Shown here one piece after another: positions 8,148 through 15,258 of a DNA stretch of 38,730 nucleotides (positions are counted from its first letter, which is position 1; the number at the start of each line of letters is the position of its first letter). Both the position numbers and the translations under genes were made by a program. The stretch comes from a virus, in IMG/VR virus record IMGVR_UViG_3300043331_002300, positions 1-38,730 of that record; one strand, given 5' to 3'. A model generated the notes under the pieces. It was not told the DNA's origin. It ran no database searches and saw only the letters and a program-made list of their open reading frames with translations.

Positions 8148-8821
8148 AACTCGACCTCAACGTTGAGGGCCGTCAGTGCCGGGATCATCCCTGCGGTTTC
8201 CTTCGTCTCGCGCCCAAAGACCACGAGCCGCATGGGCGGACCCTCGCCTCGACCGACTTGATAGACCATCAATTGCCCGACGGCCTCGAACAGACAATCC
8301 CGGGTGAGGAAGGTCTTGACCTCATAGATCGTGTCCGGCGTGAGCACGTCGATGATCCCCGTAGCTACCCGCACCTGGCGGCGCACAGCCATATCCTGCG
8401 CCATGAGCCTCACGACCAGAGCGTCCTCAGTCTCCCGCTCCAGGCGCCGGATCTGGACACTCGCCCCGTCCTTCACGAGCGCGTACTTGCGGACGTAGCT
8501 GAGGCCCAGTACGTCACCCGGCTTGCTCCCCAACCAGCGGGCGTGGATTTCGTCGCCTGGCTGCGCCCGGCAGCGTGCCTTGATCCACCCCCCTAAGTCG
8601 ACCGCATGGTGGCTTCGGAAATTCTTGAAGTGCGTGCCGCTGATCTTTACCTCGAACTCGCCGCCGTCGTCGGTCTGGCACAGGAAGGGGGCTTGCCCCA
8701 AATACGCCGCCTTTGCCTGGTCGACGTTGAGGTACGCATCGAGAACATCGCGCCGGCGGCCCCCTTCCCTCAGATTGTTCTCCGTAATGACAAAGACGAT
8801 GCCCGGCTCGATCACGGTCAT
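8135..8821 (-). CDS. PD-(D/E)XK endonuclease with possible B3-like DNA-binding domain
   Basis: Likely DNA endonuclease of 228 residues. The C-terminal part carries the PD-(D/E)XK pattern: GIIDVL with D158, IYEVK with E167 and K169, then EAVGQLMVYQ with Q183. The N-terminal 100 residues (EFEVKISGTHFKNFRS, then VDLGGWIKARC and PGDEIHARWL) resemble the layout of B3-like sequence-recognition domains seen in some restriction enzymes; this fold call is by pattern only. ATG 8821 has AGGAGG two to four bases away, with an 11-base gap after the vWA gene. It overlaps the methyltransferase start, which suggests a restriction-modification pair. As with the methyltransferase, codon use is more AT-rich than its neighbours. 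A phage recombination nuclease is the main alternative. Confidence 0.75.
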   Translation of the reverse strand: MTVIEPGIVFVITENNLREGGRRRDVLDAYLNVDQAKAAYLGQAPFLCQTDDGGEFEVKISGTHFKNFRSHHAVDLGGWIKARCRAQPGDEIHARWLGSKPGDVLGLSYVRKYALVKDGASVQIRRLERETEDALVVRLMAQDMAVRRQVRVATGIIDVLTPDTIYEVKTFLTRDCLFEAVGQLMVYQVGRGEGPPMRLVVFGRETKETAGMIPALTALNVEVELWSD

Positions 8822-8832
8822 CCACCCTCCTG

Positions 8833-9393
8833 TCACACCCCCGCCAGCAGCGGCCGCACCGCGTCGGCCAAATCCACCGCCCGGGCCGACGCGGCCGCCG
8901 TCCCCCGCCCGAGCTTCGCCAACCGCTCGAGGAAGCGCCTCGCGCCGGTATCCCCTTCTGGCCCCACGTGCACACAGGAGATTGAGTCGACGAACTCCCG
9001 GGCCACCTCCAGCGCGAAGTCGGGGTTGTCCGGCAGCCCGTCCGAGATGACGACGAACGCCACCCCCGTCCCGTCGACCTGTTTGGCGAAGCGCAGCGCC
9101 CCGGCCAGGTCGGTGTTCGAGTCCGGCTCGGGGGGCACCCCGCCGGGGATCCAGCGGTGCCACCCGGAGAAGCAGAGGAGGGCCAGCTTGCCGGGGTGCT
9201 CCGCCTGGAGCCGGGCCAGCTCCTCCCGGGCGACCTCCACGCGGCGGCGGCCCCCTCGGCTATCGCGCTCATCCATGCTGGCCGAGACGTCCACGATGCA
9301 GACGTGAGTCACCCCCAGCCAGGCGGCGGCGAGGCCCTCGCTCCGCTGCCGGGCGACCTGGGCCAGGGACCCGGCGACGATCGGCTCACTCAT
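8833..9393 (-). CDS. von Willebrand factor A domain protein
   Basis: A cytoplasmic vWA protein of 186 residues; such domains bind partners through a metal-ion-dependent adhesion site. The MIDAS is complete: D35-x-S37-x-S39 in VDVSASMDE, T94 in SNTDL and D118 in ISDGLPD. No signal peptide or membrane segment is seen. ATG 9393 forms a TGATG junction with the upstream transglycosylase stop, and GGGGAGG lies nine bases ahead. The partner is unknown; vWA proteins often pair with MoxR-type AAA ATPases, which are absent here. Its place directly before the nuclease and methyltransferase raises the possibility that all three act together. Confidence 0.85.
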   Translation of the reverse strand: MSEPIVAGSLAQVARQRSEGLAAAWLGVTHVCIVDVSASMDERDSRGGRRRVEVAREELARLQAEHPGKLALLCFSGWHRWIPGGVPPEPDSNTDLAGALRFAKQVDGTGVAFVVISDGLPDNPDFALEVAREFVDSISCVHVGPEGDTGARRFLERLAKLGRGTAAASARAVDLADAVRPLLAGV

Positions 9394-9794
9394 CAACACC
9401 AGCCTCCCCAATGCGAGAGTCCACCCTGGGAGGCCCGGGGGTTGGCGATTGCCCACGCGGCGACGTGGGCAGCGGCCCAGGCGTCGTAGCGCCAGCCCGG
9501 GTCGCTCGGGTAGCCCGCCATCCCGGCCATCCAGCGGTAGGTTCCCGGCTTGAACTGCATCAGGCCCCCGGCGCCCGATCCCTGGTAGTTGTCCACCCAG
9601 GGGCGGAAGCCGCTCTCCCGGCGGGCGATGTTCCACAGGCAGCGCCGGTTCACTCCGTTGGCGTCGGCGGCGTGGTCGAGCGCGTACGCCACCTCGGCCG
9701 ACTGGGCGTGCCCCTGGATTGCGGCGGCCGACAGATAGGTCCCGGCGATCAGGCCCCCGATGAAGGCCGCCGCTGCGAGGAGCTGTTTACTCAC
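9393..9794 (-). CDS. Membrane-anchored lytic transglycosylase-like protein
   Basis: Probable peptidoglycan-cleaving enzyme of 133 residues. Residues 5-27 form an N-terminal hydrophobic segment (signal anchor). The SLT-like domain follows, with the catalytic glutamate E60 in ARRESGFRPW and the conserved GAGGLMQFKPGTY (74-86). It is shorter than cellular Slt enzymes but normal for phage forms. GTG 9794 has GGAGG seven bases upstream and overlaps the preceding gene by eight bases. Its position among early genes rather than with the lysis cassette is unusual and suggests action during infection or on the lysogen envelope rather than only at lysis. Confidence 0.78.
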   Translation of the reverse strand: MSKQLLAAAAFIGGLIAGTYLSAAAIQGHAQSAEVAYALDHAADANGVNRRCLWNIARRESGFRPWVDNYQGSGAGGLMQFKPGTYRWMAGMAGYPSDPGWRYDAWAAAHVAAWAIANPRASQGGLSHWGGWC

Positions 9795-10071
9795 GGCCGT
9801 ACCTCCGGCGCCGATACTCGTCGACCATCCGCCGCTCCCGCTCGATCACGGCCTCCGTCGCCCCCAGCCGGCGGAGCCGTTCCTCGTGCCGGCGCTGGAG
9901 CGTCTCCCGCGAGAAGACCGAGCTGGCCTGCTCCGCCAGGAGCCTCGTCGTCTCCGCTGCCAGGGCCTCGTCGAAGCACCAGGGGCACAGCCCCGGGCAG
10001 GGATCATCCCGCGTCTCGTAGCCCTCGGCCCCGCATTCCCGGCAGGTGATGTGCAACAACTGCTCAGGCAC
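9787..10071 (-). CDS. Small zinc-ribbon protein with C-terminal helix
   Basis: Ninety-four residues beginning VPEQLLHITCRECG. Two CxxC pairs (CREC and CPWC, with a further C in between) should bind one zinc ion. The second half is a basic, charged helical region ending YRRRRYGRE. This suggests nucleic-acid or protein binding. GTG 10071 is chosen because GGAGG lies seven bases upstream; a TTG six codons earlier is weaker. It overlaps the J-domain gene by eight bases. No specific function can be given. Confidence 0.65.
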   Translation of the reverse strand: MPEQLLHITCRECGAEGYETRDDPCPGLCPWCFDEALAAETTRLLAEQASSVFSRETLQRRHEERLRRLGATEAVIERERRMVDEYRRRRYGRE

Positions 10072-10969
10072 GGACCCACCTCCGCTCAAAGGCGTCGGCC
10101 CCCGCCGGCCAGCTGGTGACGAGCACCTCGCCGGCGGGGTTCACGATGTCCTCGAACTGCAGGATCTCTCGGACCCAGAACTGCCCCAGCCGGCGCTCCC
10201 CCCGGGCCAGCACCAGCCCGCAGGGCAGGGGCGCCCGGTACTGGATCGGCGCCCGGACGGCGGCCGCCGCGTCCGCCCAGGTTCCGTCCGGGCCCCGAGT
10301 GACGCCGGCCTCGAGCCGCAGCCCTACGTCGTAGCGCTTGCGGGTGGCCGGGTCGATCAGCACGTCGTAGGCCCGCTTGACCCGGATGAAGCGCTCGGCG
10401 GCGTCCGGCTCCTTGCACACGTCCGGGTGGGTGGCCCGGGCCAGCCGGCGGAACGAGGCCCGGAGCTCATCCTCGCTGGCGCCCTGGCCGACGCACAGCA
10501 CGGCGTAGAGCGTCTGGGGCGCGTTCGGCCGGCCGTCTCCGTCCGCCTTCGAACGCTCTGGCGCCCCGGGCTCGAAGTAGTTCCGGAGGGCCTCGACCGG
10601 GAAGACCACGTTCCAGCCCCCGTCGGCCCAGCCCGACGCGGTGACGCTCCCGTCGGGGCGCTCCCGGGCGGCGCCGACGTACTCGATCGTCAGCAGCGCC
10701 ACCTCGAGCGAGGGAGGCGCCGGGACCGAGACGGTCGGGAGCTGGGGCCGGACGCCGAGGTAGCGCTCGCACAGGTCGGCGACGTTCATCGCCTGCGCGG
10801 GATCGATCAGCCAGGCCCGGCGTTGCCCGTCCCAGCGCCGGGTGTCGGCCGGGAGGTGGCGTTTCAGGGCCTCGACGAGCCCCTGGTGGTAGGTCGAGTA
10901 CAGGACGAGCGTCCCGTCCCGCTCGGCGACCAGCCGGGCCGACGGGGGCACGGTCCGAGTCGCGCGCAT
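10064..10969 (-). CDS. J-domain (DnaJ-like) protein
   Basis: A co-chaperone-like protein of 301 residues. The J domain spans about 152-214 with the invariant HPD at 181-183 (RATHPDVCK), so it should stimulate host DnaK. There is no G/F linker, zinc centre or DnaJ C-terminal domain. The N-terminal 70 residues (TLVLYSTYHQGLVEALK, then RRWDGQRRAWLID) resemble the small HARP-like repeat seen in some phage and SMARCAL1-type proteins; this is a pattern-level match. ATG 10969 has AGGAGG seven bases upstream and forms TGATG with the upstream gene. Lambda and other phages need DnaJ/DnaK for replication, so recruitment of host chaperone to replication or recombination is a reasonable inference. Confidence 0.82.
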   Translation of the reverse strand: MRATRTVPPSARLVAERDGTLVLYSTYHQGLVEALKRHLPADTRRWDGQRRAWLIDPAQAMNVADLCERYLGVRPQLPTVSVPAPPSLEVALLTIEYVGAARERPDGSVTASGWADGGWNVVFPVEALRNYFEPGAPERSKADGDGRPNAPQTLYAVLCVGQGASEDELRASFRRLARATHPDVCKEPDAAERFIRVKRAYDVLIDPATRKRYDVGLRLEAGVTRGPDGTWADAAAAVRAPIQYRAPLPCGLVLARGERRLGQFWVREILQFEDIVNPAGEVLVTSWPAGADAFERRWVRA

Positions 10970-11205
10970 CACGCCACCTCCTGCAGGTCCGTCTCGGAGC
11001 ACAGCGGGAGCTGCAGGGCGGCCGACTCGTAGATCGTCACCAGGAGCCGTTCGACCTGCGCCGGCGTGAGCGAGCACCCGGCGCTACAGCGGGCGGGCTC
11101 GTCCACCCACACGCTCCGCCTTGGCCCCAGCGCCGACGGCCAGGTCGAGGCCTGCACGTGTACGACGCCGCCGGTACAGCGGGGACAGGCGGCCCAGATC
11201 TTCAC
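10969..11205 (-). CDS. Small zinc-binding protein
   Basis: A 78-residue protein starting at GTG 11205 in a GTGA overlap with the previous stop. CPRC near the start (residues 7-10) and C-x3-C further on (ARCSAGC) supply four cysteines for a zinc ribbon. A helical end follows (TPAQVERLLVTIYESAAL). It belongs to a run of four small zinc-ribbon or cysteine-rich proteins in this operon. The function is unknown; DNA- or RNA-polymerase-binding factors are the usual guess. Confidence 0.62.
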   Translation of the reverse strand: MKIWAACPRCTGGVVHVQASTWPSALGPRRSVWVDEPARCSAGCSLTPAQVERLLVTIYESAALQLPLCSETDLQEVA

Positions 11206-11450
11206 CGGTCCCCTCCCACCAGGGTCGCCGACCGTACCGAGACGACCCGGAATTGGGGCTTGCGCGGCTCCGGCCTGGGCCTCGTCGGGCGCCGGATCAC
11301 CGCCATCCCGGTGAGGACCTCGTACGTCGTCCACCGCGCCCCGCACTGGCGGCACGACCGGCGCCGGCGCAGCCCCCCCGGCGTCCTGCGCGTCTCCACC
11401 ACCAGGCTCGCCCCGCCGCAGGCGCAGGTCGTCGGATCGCTACCGGTCAT
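11202..11450 (-). CDS. NrdR-like zinc-ribbon protein
   Basis: An 82-residue protein whose first half copies the NrdR zinc ribbon: CACGG, then VVETRRTPGGLRRRRSC and CRQCGARWTTYE. The RRRRxCxxCxxRxTTYE string is the hallmark of the repressor of ribonucleotide reductase genes. The ATP-cone domain that normally follows is absent and is replaced by a short basic tail, so it cannot sense nucleotides as NrdR does. It may bind DNA alone or interfere with host NrdR. ATG 11450 has GAGG seven bases upstream and overlaps the nuclease gene by 11 bases. Confidence 0.7.
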   Translation of the reverse strand: MTGSDPTTCACGGASLVVETRRTPGGLRRRRSCRQCGARWTTYEVLTGMAVIRRPTRPRPEPRKPQFRVVSVRSATLVGGDR

Positions 11451-12339
11451 CGGTCGCCTCTCGGGGAGGGCCCAGGCAGGCGCCCGAGGCCCGCACGGCG
11501 CAGCCGTAGTCGCAGCGCCAGGTGCTGGTGTTGGGGACGAAGGCCCCGGCGACGATCCCCGTCCACGCGGCGCGCACCGTCTCGGCGGCCAGCTCCAGGT
11601 CGTCATCGGTAAACGCCGTGGTGTGAATGCTCACCTGGATCGAGGGGCGCCTCGACCACACGTAGTGCGAGAACACCCACTTGCCGAGGTAGGACCGGCG
11701 CAGGGGGTAGCCCTCCTCGCGCAGGGCCAGGAGGTAGAGCCGGGGCTGCAGCTCCTTGAAGGGCTTGTCCTTGCGCCAGGGCCGGCGAGCGGTCTTGAAG
11801 TCGACCGGGGTCCCGTCCTCGAGGATGGCGTCGACGAAGCCGATCACCGGGACGGGCACGCCCGGCACCCGCAGCTCGATCCGGCGCTGCAGGGCCGCCC
11901 GGCGCCGGCCATCGGGCGCTGTCTCCACCGCGACGCGCAGGTCGTGCAGGGTGGCGATCGTCTGCCCGGCGGTGGCCAGCGCGCGTCCCTCGGCTTCGAG
12001 GTCTTTGGGCAGCTCGCCCTCCCAGTCGATCGGCTCGGGCGCGCGCTCCCGATGGGGGGTGCCTTCGCGCCCACCGTGGCCGGTGAGCTCCTCCCGCCAG
12101 GCCGCCCGCCACCGCGCCTCGAGGACGGCCGGCGAGATCGCCGGCGCCGTCTCCGACTCCGTGGCTGCCCGTAGGGTGCGTTCCAGCACCGCGTCGAAGG
12201 CCGACCCTAAAACGAGCGCGCCGCTGCGCGTACGGGGCAGGTGGTCGACGTAGGACCCCCGCCAGGCGCGACCGCAGTCGGCGTAAAGCGCCACGCTCGA
12301 ACTGCTCAAGTGGCTGACCATCGCCCGGTCAGTGGGCAT
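11440..12339 (-). CDS. Cas4/RecB-like PD-(D/E)XK exonuclease with Fe-S cysteines
   Basis: Probable DNA exonuclease of recombination (299 residues). The nuclease core has GFVDAI with D170, PVDFKTARR with D180 and K182, and the downstream LQPRLYLLAL with Q198 and Y202, matching the RecB/PDDEXK_1 pattern. One cysteine near the start (C22, ADCGRAW) and three near the end (C276, C280, C288) are placed like the four ligands of an iron-sulfur cluster in Cas4 and AddB. It neighbours a RecT-like annealing protein, a common exonuclease/annealase pairing in phages. It overlaps both adjacent genes by 11 bases. No CRISPR array is present, so a Cas4 role in spacer acquisition is not suggested. Confidence 0.85.
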   Translation of the reverse strand: MPTDRAMVSHLSSSSVALYADCGRAWRGSYVDHLPRTRSGALVLGSAFDAVLERTLRAATESETAPAISPAVLEARWRAAWREELTGHGGREGTPHRERAPEPIDWEGELPKDLEAEGRALATAGQTIATLHDLRVAVETAPDGRRRAALQRRIELRVPGVPVPVIGFVDAILEDGTPVDFKTARRPWRKDKPFKELQPRLYLLALREEGYPLRRSYLGKWVFSHYVWSRRPSIQVSIHTTAFTDDDLELAAETVRAAWTGIVAGAFVPNTSTWRCDYGCAVRASGACLGPPREATDDR

Positions 12340-12652
12340 GGCTCAGGGCCTCGTCTGCCCCGATGTCACCTTCGAGCTCGTCCAGGAGGTCGAGGGCCAC
12401 CGCTGCCGACACCGACCATTCGTGCCCGGGGAACGAGGTGAGGTCGTCGACCGCGTACGCGAAGGCGGCGGCCCAGTCGGGCAGCCGGCGCCACTGGCCC
12501 GGCGCTTTCGCCGTCCGGCCGTCCACCTGCCACCCCCGTCCCAGGTAGCGGGCGAGGGGGCAGCCCGTCACGCTCCAGGTGACGCCGACGGCCGCGTCGG
12601 GGGGTTGCTCCCGCAGCCAGCGCCGGAAGGCGTGCCGATCAAGCCGGCTCAT
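12329..12652 (-). CDS. Conserved-looking small phage protein, 107 residues
   Basis: Begins MSRLDRHAFRRWLREQPP and contains GCPLARYLGRGWQV; the layout F-x2-WL-x3-PPD, then CPLA-x-YL is one I associate with small unnamed proteins in GC-rich phages. An acidic C-terminus (LLDELEGDIGADEALS) follows. ATG 12652 is chosen for the GGAGG six bases upstream and sits within the end of the RecT-like gene. A longer form from 12694 would add a very basic run of arginines that looks like read-through of another frame. Function unknown; it lies between the annealing protein and the exonuclease. Confidence 0.68.
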   Translation of the reverse strand: MSRLDRHAFRRWLREQPPDAAVGVTWSVTGCPLARYLGRGWQVDGRTAKAPGQWRRLPDWAAAFAYAVDDLTSFPGHEWSVSAAVALDLLDELEGDIGADEALSHAH

Positions 12653-13352
12653 CGGCTTCCTCCGCCGCCGCTTCCGCCGGCGCCGGCTCGCCATCCGGCT
12701 GGCCGGTCGCCCAACGGTGCGCCAGCTCCTCGGCCACCCGGAGCAGGTCGTCCGCCGAGAAGGGGATCGCCCCCCCGTTGGCGTCCAGGATCGCCTGTTC
12801 GCCGTACTCGGCGACCAGCTCGTCCAGCGTCACCACCGGGGCCGGCGGGGCCACCGGCGGGACGACCGGCACCTCATGCTCGCCCTCGAGCTCCTCCGGG
12901 GTGTAGGCGGCCCCGGCGAGCACGTCGGGGCAGTACCAGCGCGCCCCGTTCGTCAGGGCCCGGGCCAGCAGCAGGTTGCGGGGGAAGCGCTTCCAGGTCG
13001 GCGAGGCGGTGAGCCCCGCCCGCTGGGCGTCCTCCAGGGTGAAGGTCGAGGTGCCGATCACCTCCCAGTGCTCCCCCTCCCGCTCGAGGAAGTCGATCCG
13101 GGCGACCGTGTCGTCGTGCTCCCGGACGCGGTAGGAGTAGCGCCCGCTGCGCCGCAAGAGGGCTCCCACCAGGGCCGCCCCGAAGGCGGGCTTGCCCTGG
13201 ATGATCGACACGTTGGCCAGGGCGGTGGTCGCGCCGATACCTAACTCGGCGCCGATGCACACCACCGCATAGGCGTGTTCGGCGGATTGGGTCTTAAACA
13301 GGCGGCTCGCGTGCAGCCGTTGGGCCTGCAGCCAGAGCCGGTCGTCGCTCAT
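12639..13352 (-). CDS. RecT-like single-strand annealing protein
   Basis: Predicted to anneal complementary DNA strands during phage recombination (237 residues). The hallmarks of this phage family are present: GAELGIGATTALANV (about 31-45), VSIIQGKPAFGAALVGALL (about 46-65), FTLEDAQRAGL, WKRFPRNLLLARALTNGAR and CPDVLAGAAYTPEEL. The last third is an acidic Ala/Pro-rich tail, typical of a protein-interaction region. ATG 13352 forms ATGA with the ERCC4-like stop and has GGAGG seven bases upstream. The long open frame continuing to 14048 is a shadow of the neighbouring gene. It likely works with the adjacent exonuclease. Confidence 0.8.
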   Translation of the reverse strand: MSDDRLWLQAQRLHASRLFKTQSAEHAYAVVCIGAELGIGATTALANVSIIQGKPAFGAALVGALLRRSGRYSYRVREHDDTVARIDFLEREGEHWEVIGTSTFTLEDAQRAGLTASPTWKRFPRNLLLARALTNGARWYCPDVLAGAAYTPEELEGEHEVPVVPPVAPPAPVVTLDELVAEYGEQAILDANGGAIPFSADDLLRVAEELAHRWATGQPDGEPAPAEAAAEEADEPA

Positions 13353-14098
13353 CGGGGCACCTCCAGCAGCGACTCGGTCGCGTTCACGGCCAGGAAGAAG
13401 CCGTCCGGCAGGTCCAGCAGCCGCCGGGCGCGCTCCCGGAGCGAGGCGCTGATCCCCCGGGGCAGCTCGCTCGTGGCCCCTTCTTCGGTGAGGCAATGCA
13501 GGACGAAGGCGGGGGAGCCGCAGTAGTCCAGCAGGGCCCTGGCCGTCTGGGGCCCGACCCCGGGCAGCCCACACAAGAAGGCCTCGCGGTCGTCCACCGT
13601 CGTCGCCGGGCGCAGGGGCCACAGGCGCACCGCCCCGCGATCGCGCCCGACCAGGCGCCGCACCGTCTCCCCGTAGGCGTCGTCCCCGGCGCAGGACACG
13701 ACTCGGGCCCCGAGGTCTTGCACCGTCAACAGGGCCCCCTGGATGGCGTCGAAGCCCCACGAGGTGGGCAGCGGGGCGGTGCCGTCCTCCCCCTGCCAGC
13801 ACACCGCCCGGCCGTCGGGGCGGGGGAGGAAGTGGCCCGTGACCACGAGGTAGGCCGACGGTGTCACGTCGCGGAGGCCGGCGATCTGACGAAAGAGTCG
13901 GTCCTCCCGCAGGCTCCCGAGGAAATCGGTCGGGGTCGTGCGCTCGACCGCGACCACGGTGCCGTCGGCGCACGTCGCCCAGAGGTCGCCCGCGGGCAGA
14001 TAGTCCACCGTCACCGGAGCCCCCCCGAAGGAGAGCTCGCGCACCCACTCGGCTTCACGGGCATCGATCACCACCGCCTGGGGCGCCGCCGTGGCCAT
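13349..14098 (-). CDS. ERCC4-like nuclease with HhH domain; catalytic Lys replaced
   Basis: Resembles the XPF/ERCC4 nuclease fold followed by helix-hairpin-helix DNA binding (249 residues). The fold markers are IDAREAEWV (D12, R14), PAGDLW (D38), VERTTPTDF (E52, R53, D58) and SLREDRLFRQ (D66, R67, Q71). The family motif is ERKxxxD; here the lysine is threonine (T54), so activity may be reduced or lost. The HhH is FLCGLPGVGPQTARALL (about 174-190). It probably handles branched DNA in recombination. ATG 14098 follows the upstream gene by 11 bases. Confidence 0.82.
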   Translation of the reverse strand: MATAAPQAVVIDAREAEWVRELSFGGAPVTVDYLPAGDLWATCADGTVVAVERTTPTDFLGSLREDRLFRQIAGLRDVTPSAYLVVTGHFLPRPDGRAVCWQGEDGTAPLPTSWGFDAIQGALLTVQDLGARVVSCAGDDAYGETVRRLVGRDRGAVRLWPLRPATTVDDREAFLCGLPGVGPQTARALLDYCGSPAFVLHCLTEEGATSELPRGISASLRERARRLLDLPDGFFLAVNATESLLEVPR

Positions 14099-14109
14099 CG
14101 GCAGCGCTC

Positions 14110-14868
14110 CTACGGCTGCGCCGGGGCCGGGGTCCCGCCGGCGGGGGCGGGGGCGTCCTGGCCGCCGATCACGGCCAGGACTTCATCGGACCCGATGCTG
14201 AAGTGGGCCGAGAGGAGGGCGTTGCTGGCCAGCAGCTCCTCCAGCTTGCCCACGTCGTGCCCCGCCTGCTCCCACAGCGCGGGGAGGAAGCGGGCCGCCG
14301 TCGCCCGGGACGGGGCGGTGCCCGCGGGGGAGGCGGTCGACGAGGCGGCCGGCGCGATCCCTCCCGATGCCGGGGGCTGGCCGTCCGGAGTGCGCCCGGC
14401 CTGCTGCTCCCGGTACGCGTCCAGGCAGGAGGCCTCGTCCGGGAACTGGCGGACGAGCTTGATCGTGGTCGACTGCCGGGGCAGCCCGGTCGTCTTGTCG
14501 GTGTAGGTGCGCCCGTCCGGGGCCAGCGTCATCTCCACCCAGGCCCCGTCGAGGCGGCGCAGGTCGGTGCCGGCCGCGGTCAGGCTCGGCCGGACGATCT
14601 CGACCCACGGCTTGCCGTTGGCCAAAAGCTCCCGGGTGATCACCCCCCGGGCCGGGTCGACCGGGGTCAAGGTCAGCGTGATCTCCAGGATCTGCCGCCC
14701 GTGCTCGTGGCGGGTGGGGTCGAAGACCACCCGGCCCTGCCCCGGCTCGAAGACGATGTCCCGGAACCCGACGCCGGCCTGGCCGAAGTAGGCCGTCGGG
14801 GGCGGGACGTACTCGGAGCGCATGGCCGCCTCGTAGGGGTCAGCGGAGGGAGTAGCGCGCTGCGTCAT
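14110..14868 (-). CDS. Conserved-type phage protein of the recombination operon
   Basis: Function not recognised (252 residues). The first ~160 residues look beta-rich (GQILEITLTLTPVDP does not occur exactly, but RQILEITLTLTPV and ITRELLANGKPWVEIV do), compatible with an OB-like fold. An Ala/Ser/Pro/Gly-rich linker (about 170-195) leads to a short helical domain (ARFLPALWEQAGHDV and SAHFSIGSDEVLAVI). This beta-domain/linker/tail layout and its place next to the annealing protein and nuclease would suit a single-strand-binding role, but the sequence does not show one. ATG 14868 has AAGGA eight bases upstream; a GTG seven codons earlier (14889) is less likely. Confidence 0.62.
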   Translation of the reverse strand: MTQRATPSADPYEAAMRSEYVPPPTAYFGQAGVGFRDIVFEPGQGRVVFDPTRHEHGRQILEITLTLTPVDPARGVITRELLANGKPWVEIVRPSLTAAGTDLRRLDGAWVEMTLAPDGRTYTDKTTGLPRQSTTIKLVRQFPDEASCLDAYREQQAGRTPDGQPPASGGIAPAASSTASPAGTAPSRATAARFLPALWEQAGHDVGKLEELLASNALLSAHFSIGSDEVLAVIGGQDAPAPAGGTPAPAQP

Positions 14869-14892
14869 ACGGGGAGTCCTTTCACCCACATT

Positions 14893-15258
14893 TCACTCGG
14901 GAGGGGTGCGCCCGCGGATCACCTCGGGGCGCCACCGGCGGTAGGGGCCCTCCCCCGCGGTCGAGGCCTCGAGGGCGTCCTTGACCTGCTGCCGGGCGAG
15001 CGGCCGGGCGTCGATCAGGCGCACCCGCCGGGGCCCCGGACGGCGCAGGCGCTTGCGGTCCAGTCGCCGGCCCAGGGCGTCCACGAAGACGAAGCGCGCC
15101 GGGGGCGGGGGGACCAGCCGCAGCACGGTCGAACGGGGGGGCGACGGGGGAGGACGGTGCGCCGCCCGCCACTTGGCGACCGAGGCACTGAGGGCGGGCG
15201 GGCCGACGAGGACGAGGAGGAGGACGGACACCCAGACGAGCAGGTCGACCGGGGTCAC
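14893..15258 (-). CDS. Single-pass membrane protein, 121 residues
   Basis: Starts at GTG 15258 in a GTGA junction. Residues 4-24 form a strong transmembrane helix (LLVWVSVLLLVLVGPPALSA), followed by a basic, proline-rich cytoplasmic-type tail (RAAHRPPPSPPRS, VLRLVPPPPARFVFVDALG). No catalytic motif is visible. It lies near the start of the early operon, where small membrane proteins sometimes provide superinfection exclusion; that is only a possibility. Confidence 0.62.
   Translation of the reverse strand: MTPVDLLVWVSVLLLVLVGPPALSASVAKWRAAHRPPPSPPRSTVLRLVPPPPARFVFVDALGRRLDRKRLRRPGPRRVRLIDARPLARQQVKDALEASTAGEGPYRRWRPEVIRGRTPPE

Noticed and set aside
8822-9163. Upstream extension of the nuclease gene to 9163
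   Set aside because: The added part overlaps the vWA gene in another frame; ATG 8821 has an excellent AGGAGG site.
11440-12339. CRISPR-associated Cas4 function
   Set aside because: No CRISPR repeats or other cas genes are present; phage recombination exonucleases share the same cysteine layout.
13353-14048. Upstream extension of the RecT-like gene to 14048
   Set aside because: Added residues are an off-frame reading of the ERCC4-like gene; ATG 13352 has GGAGG and an ATGA junction.
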